A stretch of DNA of 64,000 nucleotides from the NCBI GenBank assembly GCA_014706295.1, contig JACSVZ010000007.1:36120633-36184632 (forward strand). The letters run 5' to 3'. This document shows, one piece after another, positions 37,601 to 49,796 of this stretch. The notes below the pieces were generated by a model. The model saw only the letters and a program-made list of their open reading frames with translations. It was not told the origin of the DNA and did no database searches. The position numbers and the translations under genes were made by a program. Every line of letters starts with the position of its first letter. Within the stretch, counting starts at the first letter, position 1. Source of the stretch: Lycocorax pyrrhopterus obiensis. Taxonomy: Eukaryota > Chordata > Aves > Passeriformes > Paradisaeidae.

Positions 37601-38439
37601 GGAAATCCTTCTCTTATTAATGTCCGTAGCAATTTTATGTTGGCCTCAGTGGCCCTGGATTGGGTATCAGCCATAGGAAAGTTATGAACAGGTAAGTATG
37701 AAGTAAGGATAATGACTGAGGCTGTAAAGTTTCTAAGTATTTTGTCTACTAGCAGCTCCACTCAATCCTCACTGCACTACTCTTCCTTTAACTTTCAAAG
37801 AGGTAGAACAGTGATTTCACCAAATATGCTAGAACACTTTCAGAATACACTGCATAATATGGTGTGTTCCTGAAATCTATGTACAGCACAAGCACATTTC
37901 CTATTCGAAGCCAGGATGTTAGATATATGTGACATAATTTTTGTCTCATTACTTTTTTATAACTCTGTAGCTTGATTTCATTCTAGAGCTTTACTCATCT
38001 ATGAAAACACTAAAAAAAACAAAAAGTAGGCACATTATTCTAGGCTGTTCCCACTCCCACAGCAAGAGTAGTAGAGGGAAGCGAGAGGAGCCAGAAATAC
38101 TGCAGTGATGGACAATTCAGGACATTGGACATCTGTTGATTGGATCTAGGATCATTATTTCTGCCATTTACTGAATGGATTGTTGGGGATTGTTTTCCTT
38201 TGGAGATATTTTCAAAAAGGAATGATGCAATTACAGAAATAGCTGTATGATGGCATGGCTCCACCTGTTATTTGTTCCCTATCCACTACTTAAAGCATCA
38301 GAGATTCACCATTCTACGGTTTACTAAGACTTTATTCCTCACAGGCTGTGCTCCAAAGTACAGACTATTTATTTCATCTGAGCTCTGGAAACAAGTTTTG
38401 CATATTATCATTTAGCAACGCTTTGTCAATGCAGCTGGC

Positions 38440-39110
38440 AATGTGAAAACTCAAAAATGTCCAAGATGTCAATTAGAAAAGATTATCGAGACATATCAGT
38501 TATCAGGGCTCCACTGCACTTGTCAATGTACTCACACATGAAGAAAATATGTCCTCCGAAATCAAATCCTTATAATCTTAATAGACAGGAGGAGATGCCG
38601 CCTGAATTATAAAACTGTAAATAGTCAAAGCTCCTCATTAAATCTACATTAATTGCATGGTAATTCATATATCTATATATCCATAAAACACCCAGATTAA
38701 GATGCATATATTTAAACACTGCGTACTTCAGTAACGTATTAAATTTTTTCAGTGGAGACCACATGATAGTAAATCTTGTGAGTTTATATAATAAAATAAT
38801 AAGGAAAAAATAATGTAATTCCATAGTCAGCTTTCTACTCCAATCATACCTAACTTGACAATTAAACTAAATTGCATGTCTAATGAAAACCAGCTATTTT
38901 GCTGCAGCTAAAAGAACACAAGGAAGAATATGCGTGTTTTAAGTTAAAACCTCTGTGAAAAAATCATTTGTACTTACCAGTTCTTTTCCTTAGTCACATT
39001 ACTGTAAATTAAGCTCCGATGCGAATTTACAGCACACTAATGACACTACAGTGATTTCCCATGGGGATATTAGAAATGCACATTAACAGCATAATAAAAA
39101 CAAATTGAAT
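38440..39110. promoter_or_regulatory. Candidate conserved non-coding cluster
   Basis: Two neighbouring repeat-free segments (about 38440-38660 and 38850-39110) hold TCAATTAG, CATTAATTGCATGG, GACAATTAAAC, TTAAGCTCCGATGCGAATT and similar homeodomain-rich and occasionally CpG-bearing text. This resembles the enhancer-type sequence of vertebrate gene deserts. No coding evidence and no alignment; a low-certainty inference. Confidence 0.22.
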
Positions 39111-42100
39111 TGAATCCTTTCTCTGGTAAAGCAAAATTTAGTAGAAGTTGTCTTAGCTAAGGGAAAAAGCACAGAAAAAAGGGGAAAAAATCTAGATTAA
39201 TCTATTTACATAAAATTATTTGAGCCTCTAAAATGTCAATTGAATAATACGTGTTCATTAATAATGCATTTGATAATTCACTGGGAAAAAAATTATCTCA
39301 TATATTATTGACAAATATTATTCAAATATGTCTAAAACATATCCTGCACAAAAGATATGACTTCAAATCACCAGTGTGGTCTGCAGTACCACATTCATAG
39401 TTGTATGAATCCTTACTGCTGCTGTTCCATTAGCTTTTTAGGAGCTGACACTTGAGAGTCAGATGAGTTCTAATTAGTGAGCCTCCATTATAATATTAAA
39501 TTCTGTTAAAAAAACCTCAGGATGTGGCCCTTTATCTTTCAATGTTTTACACTCAGAAAAGTGTTATGCTTCATGTATTTCAACAGTTCAATATATCTTC
39601 CATCTGGTCGCTCAAAGAACGTAATTTTTTTTTGCATAGCAACAATACCAAAGCAGAAGAAACTCATTCAATAACTAATAACAGTGCTCACTTATTACTA
39701 AAAAAACCTTGATTTCAAATACTTTACACTTTTGATACAACACAATCAAAAAATAGAAATTGTGGAAAAATATTTTCATGCTTATTATTCCCACCTCATT
39801 GGAAGAGAGTGTAATTCACACTTTTAAACAATCTGGTATCTCTTTAATCATTATCCCCCAGCAAAAGTAGCTAGAACTTCTGCTGTGTCAAGTATATCCC
39901 TCCCAAGCATATATTTTCTTGGCTTATGTTAGCTCTAGCTAATGAATGTCTCTGTTACAGACATGTACACGCAGAGAGATTTTTCATTCTGAGGACTGCA
40001 GAGACTATTCTTCACATTATTCTGACTTCAGAATCACAGGGAAACCTTTGAGATTGCAGTGCAAAGTGAGATTATCCATAAATTGTCCCATACACACACA
40101 TACTCAGGTAAATACGCAGTCTTTCACAGTCTTGAGAGAAACTTGAACATTCAATATAGCTGAGGTCGGCTCCTTTTCTAGATAAAAATTACACATATTG
40201 GAAACTTCTTATGTCAAACTTTGTCAAACATGAATCAAATATGTCATTTATATATATGTATATATCCTCCAGAGAATGGTAAAAACTTTGCATATAGGAA
40301 GACAAGGCCTACCTTCAAAAGGATTTTCTAAACTTGTTCCTAGAAAAACTATATGCATTCCAGTCTTCCCAAGAAGAAATACTGCTATTATGTTCTTTGG
40401 GATTACTCACATTCACTCACTTATTTCTAGGCAGTATATTTTAGAAGCTAGGTAAGTCATAAGCAGATGGCAGACCTAACTAGCAAGTGAATAAGCTAGC
40501 ACTAATGTTCAGCACAGATCTGACCTGCCTCTTTTGGACTCCTTGGAGGTTGGTGTCAGCTGAACTAAATCTCTCTCCTTCTGAATGCCCAGGTGGTGAA
40601 TAATGTTTTAATTCTTCTTCTCATCTTCATTTTAAGAAACTGTCATGGTAAACTGCTAAGGAAGAAAAATAACAAGAAACTGAAGAAGCTGATGAAAATT
40701 AATTTTTGAATGCTTGCTTGATCAGAGAGAAGAAAAGATATAATGAGCATAATTAATAGTCTTATCTTTAAAAACTTTTAATTAAAGTTTTGTATGTTCT
40801 TCCTGAATATAGGAAATAAATATTAACGAGGTGCACAATATTCAGTAATGCTATATATGGGTGAAACATCCCAAATTTCTCAGGACATACTTATTCATAC
40901 CATGTCTGAATTTGTCCCCAGCTATGTAAGATGATTTTGATGTTCCAAATATTTGTGGAAAGAAATACCTAATGAATGATTTTGAGAATCCAAAGATGAC
41001 AAAAAGCATATTGTAGAAGACTCAAACTTTGATAGGAAATGTTGGGAGTTTTTTGCTTTGACTGATTGGATAGCTTCCACATGGATGAAACACATGCTAA
41101 ATTATTTACAGATAATTACATCTCTGTGCTGTCACTAAAATATTAAGACACCATTGTCCCACAGGAGAAACTGTGACAGACATTGGCACATCAGCTAATG
41201 AATAGCTGTGGGGTAATGGAAAAAAAAGAGCTACCACAAGACCGTAGTATTAGGAAACAGAATGTAAGTAATCCACACTCAGAGAAAAATAACACTTTCC
41301 TTTCCCCCCTCCCTCCTACTAATTACATATAGAGCAAATGTTCAACATTTGGTAGAACTAGCTTGGAGGTGATACTTTCTGGAAATAGTCTCAAGGCCCT
41401 CTGCACTCCCTTTTCATTATAGGAAACTATGACTTAGAAATACAGAATAATTACCTTCAACCAAAGACGTTTCCAAATACTCACAAAAGACTGGGCAGTC
41501 GTTTTGGATAAAAAGATGTATCACTACTGACATAGGGATACAGTTCTCGTGCAGTTTTTGGAGTTATGGAGGTTGTTGTTTCACATTACAGAGTGAAAAA
41601 AAATGAGAGGAACTTTCCCAGGACATACAGCCAGTATAAGACCACCACATTGAATTGAACAGAAAGTCTTCATTTTAAACAAATATTTGAATATTAAAAC
41701 TAGCTATCAACTGCCAAACTTTACTCTTTATTTAATTCAAATGAAAGAATAGTACCTGGAACGTTCATACTGAAAAACTATATGGAAATTACTGAAAAGT
41801 AAGATTTGCAACATCTGTTTTCTCAACCGTTATTGTCTTCTTAAGAAATAAAATTCCTTACCCTAGAATTATGGGATTGAATGCAGTCTAAAGACACTCT
41901 TTAAAACAAGCGCCTACTTTCATTGGGCATACTGCAGTAAGGGAGAAAGGTACATCACTGATAACAAATAATCATCATAAACTCTGTCTAATTCTGCAGA
42001 ACTGTGCTATTCCCAAGGATCTATGTGGCTTCAACTTGCCATAAGTGATAGGAATCCATCTTTAAGACACCACATTTTGTCATTTATCTAACACAATCGT

Positions 42101-42355
42101 CACCTGCACAATTATAGTATTAGTACAAAAACAGTTCATAAAAATGTCATCTGTTCAGCAGACAGATTAAGCAGAGCCTCTACCAACAGTAAAGCAAATT
42201 AGATGTAAACACATCCTTGAAGTACATGCTTATGTTCTATCTTGGACAGAACTTGAAGGCTTAACAAGTTTAAATTTTTGATTTAGGAATATAACTAACT
42301 TTTTTTTAAAAACCCAAAAGAATATACCAAAGTACAAATGTGCAATGAGGCCCAT

Positions 42356-42372
42356 AATTCCTGCCAGGAATT
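42356..42372. repeat. 17-bp perfect palindrome
   Basis: AATTCCTG-C-CAGGAATT: exact inverted repeat around one central C. It contains TTCC..GGAA half-sites like those bound by dimeric factors, but the length is short enough to be chance in 64 kb. Confidence 0.85.
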
Positions 42373-43183
42373 GGAGTAAACTAGTCAGCCAGCATCCAAC
42401 TGTTCTTTGGAATATATGCCTCTAGCAAGGCACATTTTTGTGGTATTGAGCTATACTAACGTGAAAGGTATAACTTGCTACTCTGAGTACAGATTCATGA
42501 GTTTGGACTACACTGTATGATATCATAAATTTAGAATTATAGAATCAGAATATCCTGAGTAAGAAAGGACCTACAAGGACCATTCATTCCAACTTCTGGC
42601 CCTGCACAAGACCCCCTCAAGAGTCATACCATGTGCCTGAGAGCATTTTCCAAATGCTTCTTGAGCTCTGTCAGGCTTAGTGCTGTCACCACTGCTCTGG
42701 GCAGCCTGTTCTATGCCCAATCAGCCTCTGGGAGAAGTTCCTTTTCCTAATACCCAACCTAAGCCTCATTTGACACAACTTCAGGCCATCCATATCTCAG
42801 GTTCTGTCACTGGTAACCATAGGGTAGAGTTCAGTGTCTGCCCCTCCACTTCCCCTCCTGAGGAATCTGTACACCACTACGAGATCTATCCTCAGTCCCC
42901 TCTTCTCCAGGCTGAACAAATCAAGTGACCTCAGCTAGTCCTTGTATGGCTTCCTCTCTAGACCCTTCACCACCTTCATTGCCCTTCTTTGGATGCTTTT
43001 TAACAGCTTTATATCTTTCTCATTTTGCACCACCCAAAACTGCCCCCAGGACTTGAGGTGAGGCTGCCCCAGTGCAGAGTAGAGCGGGACAATCCCCTCC
43101 CTCGCCTGGCTGGCGATGCTGTGCCTGATGCTCTCCAGAATAGGGTTGGCCCTCCTGGCTGCCAGGGCACTGCTGACCCAGAT

Positions 43184-43483
43184 TCAGTCAACCAGGACCC
43201 CCAGGTCCCTTTCCATGGCACTGCTCCCCAGCCTCTCATTCCCCAGTCTGTTTTTACATCCAGGATTACCCTGTCCCAGGTGCAGAATCCAGAACTCTCC
43301 TTTGTTGAACTTCATATGGTTGGTGATTGCCCAGCCCTCTAACTTGTCACGGTCACTCTGCAGGGCCTCCCTGCCTTCCAATTTAATATCATAGGCAAAC
43401 TTGCTTAGTATCCCTTCTAGTCCTGCATCCAAGTAATTTATGAAGATGTTAAAGAGCACTGGCCCTAAAATGGAGCCCTCCAA
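43184..43483 (-). pseudogene. CR1 reverse transcriptase, palm/thumb remnant
   Basis: A 99-codon minus-strand frame. It contains SILGPVLFNIFINYLD (the RT motif with the GPxLF core), then the catalytic box, then KLEGWAITNHMKFNKGE and the LGxGNP..Y/C-x-LG motif followed by ERDLGVLVD, in the CR1 order. The catalytic box reads FAYD (residues 29-32) where the family has FADD. The codon at 43391-43393 is TAT (Tyr) in place of an aspartate codon, so one metal-binding residue is lost. The starting methionine is incidental: the domain is continuous with the upstream piece at 43568-43753. Confidence 0.9.
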
Positions 43484-43567
43484 AACCCCAGTAGTGACAG
43501 GTTACCAGTCTGATGTCACTCCATTCACTGTCACCCTTTAAGTCCAACCCACAAGCCAGTTGCTCAC

Positions 43568-43753
43568 CTATCCCATGGTGTGTTTATCCAGCCATGGGCT
43601 GGATGCTTTGTCCAGAAGGATTCTTTGAGAGACAGTGTCAAAAGCTTTACTGAAATTCAAAAAGATTACAACAGCTGACTTCACTTGATCAACAAGGTGA
43701 GTTATCAGGTCATAAAAGGAAATCAGGTGTGATAAGCAGGACTTTCCTCTCAT
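43568..43753 (-). pseudogene. CR1 reverse transcriptase, fingers/palm remnant
   Basis: A 61-codon minus-strand frame. It starts MRGKSCLSHLISFYDLIT (family: GRSCLTNLISFYDKVT-like) and continues to VVIFLNFSKAFDTVS, which is RT motif A. The family has an aspartate at the position that is asparagine here (residue 33, AAT codon at 43655-43657), so the first catalytic aspartate is also gone. A frameshift or stop separates this piece from the next domain segment at 43483. Confidence 0.9.
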
Positions 43754-44589
43754 GAAGCCATGTTGGCTGTGATCAATGACTCTGTTGTCTTTCAGGTGTT
43801 TTTCAATACCTCACAGAATAATCTTCTCCATAAGACACTGAAGGGAAACTGACAGTACTGTCCAGGGTCATGCTTCTTACCTTTCTTGAAAATTGGGACA
43901 ACATTGGTCAGATTCTAGTCTGCTGGGATCTCACCAGATTCCCCACAGCATTACAAAAATCATTGACGGAAGTCTCACAATGACACCAGCCAGCTCTTGT
44001 ATTCTAGGGTGAATCCCACCAGGGTGCATAGACATAGGGTTCCAGCTGGAGAAGGAAGTTCAGAGTCAACTGGGAGTCTATCATTCTCACAGTCATGGTC
44101 CTTCAGCTCATGCCTTTGGGACTCCCAGAGCCTATCACTGGTGTTGAAGACCTAAGTAAAGAAAGAGTTAAACATCTCTGCTTTGTCTATGTCCCTGTTT
44201 GTGACTGTCCTTACCATAAAAATGGGATAATGCAATTTCTGGACTGCCTTTTGCTATTAACATATTTTAAAAAGCCCTTTTAATTGTCCCTCACAGTAGT
44301 CTATTTGAGCTTTGGCCACACGAGTTTTCTCCTTACAGTGGCAAGCAGTATCTCTGTATTCTTCCCATGCCACCTGGCCTTGCTTCCACTGGGCATACAC
44401 CTTCCCTTTTTGCTTTATTTCCAAGAGATGATTCATGTTAAGCCAAGCCAGCCTTCTGCATTGTCTGCTTGTCTTCTGACATGTGGGAATTGCCTGCTCC
44501 TCTGCCCTTAGGAGGTGGTGCTTAAAACATGATCAGTACTGATGGGCCCCAGCGCCTTCAAAAGCATTTTCCCAGGGGATCTTACTAAC

Positions 44590-44787
44590 TCATTTCCTAA
44601 GCAGCCTGAAGTCTGCTTGCCTCATGTCCAGAGCTGAAGTTTTGCTGTCACTTTTCCTCCTGTCACCACAGATTTTGAATTCAACTGCTTCATGAACACT
44701 GTGGCCAAGAGAGCTGCCAATTGCTTCGCTCATGACACCTTTGCTGTTAACAAGCATCAGATCAAGGAGGGCACCTTCACTAGTCAT
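44590..44787 (-). pseudogene. CR1 endonuclease C-terminal remnant
   Basis: A 65-codon minus-strand frame. It includes TSEGALLDLMLVNSKGVMSE and SLGHSVHEAVEFKI. This corresponds to the end of the CR1 endonuclease domain (family: TRGGALLDLLLTNREGLVGDV...LGCSDHEMVEFRI). The conserved SDH catalytic box near the domain end is represented by SVH here, so the aspartate is missing. Upstream, at about 44885-44970 in another frame, the preceding element segment VYYRPPSQDDDIDE is still readable. Confidence 0.88.
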
Positions 44788-45010
44788 CTCTCAGTACATT
44801 TACCATGAAGTCATCATCCAGGTGTTTTAGCAATCTTCTGAACCTGTTTGTACTAGCTGTGTGACATTCCCACCTTAGTTTCTTGAAGGAGGACACCTTC
44901 ATCAATGTCATCATCCTGGCTGGGTGGCCTATAGTAAACTCTCACAATGGTATCCACTGCATTTGTTTGTCCCATAATCTTTATGGAGAGACTCTCAACC
45001 ATGCCATTAC

Positions 45011-48000
45011 CAACTGCAAGGTGTTAATACAACTTGATAGGGTGAAAAACAGGGAATTAATAAAACAAGAAAATATTGCAGCAGAAAGCCATGCAACTTT
45101 TAATATGTTTCAAATGTCAGGAGTAAGACATTTCTTACAGAAGAAGTTCTGGAGACAGTAGTGATTTTTACCCTCCATTCAGAGTCAAACAGTGTCTCCT
45201 TATATTTTTTGCTGTACATGACATGCTGCTTTGAACTGTGTTTTATGATGCTATACTTTGTCTCATGTATGTCATGATAAAATGTGACATGACTGTCAGT
45301 TTCGTTAAGTCAACAGGAATGAACAAACATTCACATGGTTTGAATCTTTTTCTAACCTGGTAAATATTAGCCTATTGGCATATCCATCCTTGAGTAACAC
45401 AAAAGAGCAGTTCGTGCTTCATGGAGCACTCAAAAAAACATTTGGAAAAAAGTCTTGCTCAAATTCACGACTTAACATTTTTGTCCCTTGTCCAAGTTTG
45501 AATGAATGATAACCATAATGTTTTCCCCAGCTAGAAATTGTGATGCATCTTAGTGGTTTATTACTTCAGTTGACCATAAAGTAGAAAGAACAGATTTGTT
45601 CTGAAGAGAAAAAGACTCTCGTCTGTAAATATTTTTGTAAAAGAAACAGCAAGCTATACAGATAGAATATTTTCTCATTACAGAGCCAGATTCATTGCAA
45701 GAAAGAGTTTGAACACTAGCTGAAAAGTAACTTCCTGACAGTTTTTAACCATAGGATTCTCAAAACTGGCTACAGAATGAATGATCCTCTACTTTAGTAA
45801 AACCTCCCAGAAAGGACAGAAGTTCAAATGTCTTCTACTCTTTCAAATAGATACTTTCCATGCTTTCTCTCTGCTGTCAAAAAAAAAACAAAGGTGAGAT
45901 TATACTATAATACATGCATTAGCCAACTTGCTGAAGGTCCTCAGGGAGGCCAGGCACTGCAGTTTTAAATGAGATAAACCAGCGGTGAGAGAAGTGTTGA
46001 CACCAGCTATATCACAGAGAAGACTGCAGACGTGTGACCTTCGCTGTGATTTCACAGTGAGCTCACAATGGCCAGTTACCTTGTCATATCTCTACCATTT
46101 CCACCCCTACAGAAAAAGAGATGCAGCATCAGTCAGTCTGAGACAGGACAGATCTTAAGTGAGGCAGTCTGTGCCCCAGAACACAGGGATCTAAGGCTCG
46201 TGAGAGCGGGAGAAGTCAGACTGCAGTTAGTACTAAAGCAATTATCCAATATGTGAAGACACCTACACCCAGGCCTTACTTTCCTTACCCCTCTTCTGAG
46301 CCTTTCATTAACTCCCTGAAATACAGTTGCTCCCACTCTTGAAGGTAGTACAGTCCAGGCTTTATTTCACTTTTATGAGTGAGAGAGAAAGACACTTTGA
46401 TAGTTTTGTTCCTGCAGTTTTTTGCAGACTTTTAGCTATCTCAAGCAATATTTTAAAAGGAAAACTTCTGAGACACATTGGAAACTGGAAACATATCCTG
46501 CCTGAAAGTCAATTTTTGCTTTTGAAGAACGTCTCTCCAAAAGTTAGGAGTCAGGGCAGCTGGTTCATTTATAGCCTCATGTATGTTCCATTTTCACTGT
46601 TCTGAAAACATGACTTAGTATGTACATGCTCTATATCCTTTCTTCTAACATGCCAGCCTTCTAAAATGGATAAAGTACAAAGTCACCCTGTAAATTTAAT
46701 TACAAATGCAGAGCAATAGTCAAATGTACCTGGATTTAATAAGTGTGAAAGAGAGGATAGACATGTAGGAACATAATCAGGACTTTTTTGAGTGGGTATT
46801 AAAGTCTAGACTGAGATCTACTTGTCGGTGTCACTGATAAAAAGGATAATTATTGACTCCTGAATTTCAGAGATAAAGGATGCTGTAGGATTTTATTAAT
46901 TTTCTTGGAATAAGGTACAGTAATATATTAGCCTAGTCTGAAGATTCTGCTGCTGTGAAATTCTTTCCAGCTATCGCCCTGAATAAAAATACCTAAAATC
47001 TACAAGCAAAATTCACAGTGTGCAATTCGGCATAGTGTGTCTGGCAGCAATCTTTCTTGTGTACTTGCATTGATTTATCATAAACATACTACTCAACACA
47101 TTCATCCACAGCATTGATTATTTTTCCTCTATGTCAAAGTGATTGTGCAGAATCAGGTACAAAATTTGCTCATAACTTTTGGTGGCCTGGAGGCTGCAGG
47201 TGTGGTCTCTGTGGAAGGATGTCAGGGTCTGCCCTGTGTCACCCACAGTCAGCTTCAAACGGGAAAAGTGAGCGAGTGTCTGGGTGGGAGTTTACCCATT
47301 ACCCAAAGCCAGCTCACCACATTTAGCAATAAGTAATGGCACTGACATTGTTTAAAACAGAGACCCAAAAGTGAGAATTGAAAGCAACGAGAGCAAAGGG
47401 GATTCAAATGAACTTCCTATTCAAAGCAAAGTATTTTTAATCATAAAATTTGGATAACATATTTATACACTTAAATAAATTTACATGGAAAACAAACTAG
47501 CACTTTTCTTCCTTTCTGGAAAGATGAAATAGTTCCCTTAAAGACAAAACAAAATTCCAAACACTTGGCTGTGTTTTCCTGACTTAATTACACAATCAGA
47601 ATGCAGATTCTTATTTGAATCAACTAACCTTTTAAAAACAAGAAACAATAATTAACTCTTTAAAAATAGAAATTTTTTTCTCTTTCCTCACCAAAAAAAA
47701 TGAGTTTGTGCACTAAGAAAAGCATACTGTACCATTTTTAATTCTTTGAATAATTATTATTATATTTATATCTAATTTTTCAAGTTTAAATGAAGCCACA
47801 TTTAGAAAATATTTTTTCCCTTTCTCCCAAATTTCTTTGCCTTTCAGCACATTGAAGTAGTTATGAATCACCATCTCAATTCACATAAAACCATGCTTCC
47901 AGAAGTATAACTCCAAAGCAGTTAAAAGAACCTGTAATTTTTATTAATTTATTTGTAATGCTGCTTCTAATTTTAGTTCTTAGAAGCAACAACATAATTA

Positions 48001-49479
48001 ACAGTACCTGTCCCTGCATTTAGAAAGAAGGAGCATCAAGTTAATCTCATCTATTAATGCTTAATTTCCTGAGCTGTGCATGGTTAGATAAAATCAGCTG
48101 CAGTTTCCACAAGGGCCAGGTGGATGTAACATGGAAACCAGCCAAATGCATGTTACTGGCCATGAACCTGCTCTCCTTCCCACTTCTCCCAAGCTGGCTG
48201 TGTCTGATCCTTCCACAGGTTGGCTGGATTTGTTTTCCTCCAGTCTCTACAGCACTAGGCCAGTACAAAGAAAACACAATGGGTATGGGATTTTTACACA
48301 TAGCTAATAAAACAATAAACTGGGCAGCTGTGGCCAGTGTACAAGGGTTATTGCGTTGAATAAAGGAGAATAAGGTCTTGGGTTTGGCACTTATTTGATC
48401 AACAGGTAACACTGACATGGGTATACCTCAAATATTTTATGAGAAATTTTATCCTTGGCAAGTGATTCCAGTTCCACCATTTTTTTTTATTTCTTTAGAA
48501 TATACACCTGTGTAAAAAATCCACAAATTAAACTTTTCTAATGTTTTTTTCAAAAATTGTAGTCCAGTTCTGGTTCTGCCAGTAAAATCAAGAGTGAAAA
48601 AATGGCTTTTTTCCTTTAAATCTGTAATCTTTAAACATAAGATCTGCTACTGATCTTTCCTTATTGTCTTATACTTCAATAACAAGGTATTTCTCTTAAA
48701 AAATAAAAGAAGTTCCACACAAAAATTTTGATTGCTTTAAAAAAAATCCCCACAAATTTTTTATTAGAACAATTGCTAGAAAATATTAAATATCAGGAAC
48801 GAAAAGAAATAAAGATGACAGACAAGAGTGGCTACTCACTGTTTATGCAATGACAAAGCTTCGTTTCCACTTCATAAGCTCAAGATAATTTCCATACAAA
48901 TAATATAGTAAATCTTCCATTTTTCTTTCGTTATAATCAATAGAAACTATAATCACTTCAAGTAGATGATAAGTGACTCTGTCAAATCACATTTGTTTTG
49001 ATCAGTTGCTATTTTAGGAGATTTCTTGATCCCAACCATTTTTTTTTTTGCAGGTAATAATCTTTTATTTGCACATCACTGCTTTCATACTTGATGGCCT
49101 CTCAGTTAATGCTCACTAAAACAGATAAATCGATTCTGCCATGTTGCTCCAATGGTGACAGTTTTTCCTTGTCCTACACCTATGAGCATTTTGTCCCAAT
49201 TCTATACATTAATTGACCATGGAAGCACTTGCACAGCCCAAACCTAATTTGTACAGCTCAGATAAGACCAGCTGCTGGGGCAGAAACTCGAGTGTGAGCA
49301 GAGTACTTAAATGCAGCACCCCACAATGTCTGAGATGTCATTTCTTCAATATTGATCAAGCTAAAGAACTGTCAGATGGATTAAGACATAACTGGAGAAC
49401 TTCAAGGAGACTTTTGAAACCAAAAAGGAGTCCGTTTCAAAAGAAGCATGAAGTATGAAAATTTGTAACTGTGGAAAAA
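45011..49479. other. Non-coding stretch without a gene
   Basis: No gene or transposon firmly recognised. Mildly GC-richer patches at about 46010-46250, 47150-47310 and 48090-48400 could be very old repeats, but I could not assign them. The 123-codon minus-strand frame at 48047-48418 has no recognisable motif. Confidence 0.45.
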
Positions 49480-49740
49480 GACCCTGGAGCCCAAACTGGA
49501 GGAGTGATGCAGCACCCTCAAAGTCACCCTGCAGAGCCAGGCTGAGCAGTCTCCCAGTGAAACAGTGGCAGCAGCCAGGGAGGTGATGAAACAGGGGCAG
49601 CATGCAGGGACACAGGCCCAGGTGTGCCTGTGGAGGGGGGCTTTGGTAGGGAACAGAGAGCAGGAGCACTCACCCCTCCAAGCAAGCCAGGGAGGAAGGC
49701 ACGCACTCGATAGGGTGGGGATGCTGGTCGCCCACTGTCA
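49480..49740. other. Unassigned GC-rich block beside an LTR
   Basis: GC-rich sequence with purine-rich GGAGG/CAGCAG text that differs sharply from the AT-rich flank on its left. An AT-rich stretch of about 55 bp separates it from the LTR starting at 49797. It may be a remnant of a retroviral interior or another repeat, but neither strand gives a recognisable retroviral domain. Confidence 0.4.
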
Positions 49741-49796
49741 GAGACTGAAATATTTTAGTTTATGACTTAAATATTTTCCTGAAGGATTTTTAAAAC

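Larger units (their letters stand above)
30166..42535. other. Long repeat-poor non-coding stretch without a gene
   Basis: About 12 kb with no recognisable CR1, LTR, SINE or gene. It contains T11 (30510-30520), A17 (34676-34692), a (TA)6 tract at 34950-34961, a TA-rich tract at 40241-40265, small palindromes listed separately, and several enhancer-like segments. The 133-codon frame at 35500-35901 has no recognisable domain. Resistance to repeat insertion is a feature of regulatory gene deserts, but I cannot tell which gene would be nearby. Confidence 0.5.
42536..45010 (-). mobile_element. 5'-truncated CR1 LINE, about 2.5 kb
   Basis: The longest retroelement in the window. On the minus strand it runs from the endonuclease C-terminal half (about 45010-44590) through the linker and reverse transcriptase (about 44000-43180) to the 3' UTR. 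It ends with the CR1 3' terminus: the plus strand reads AGAATTATAGAATCAGAATA at 42533-42552, the complement of the family's short ATTCTATG-type terminal repeat. Coding pieces are split by frameshifts and stops and are listed separately. 5' truncation is the normal result of incomplete target-primed reverse transcription. The copy cannot encode an active protein, and substitutions throughout suggest considerable age. Confidence 0.93.

Noticed and set aside
48047..48418. 123-codon minus-strand open frame in a slightly GC-richer patch
   Set aside because: Overlaps an opposite-strand frame of similar length, has no recognisable domain, and is probably an old unidentified repeat.
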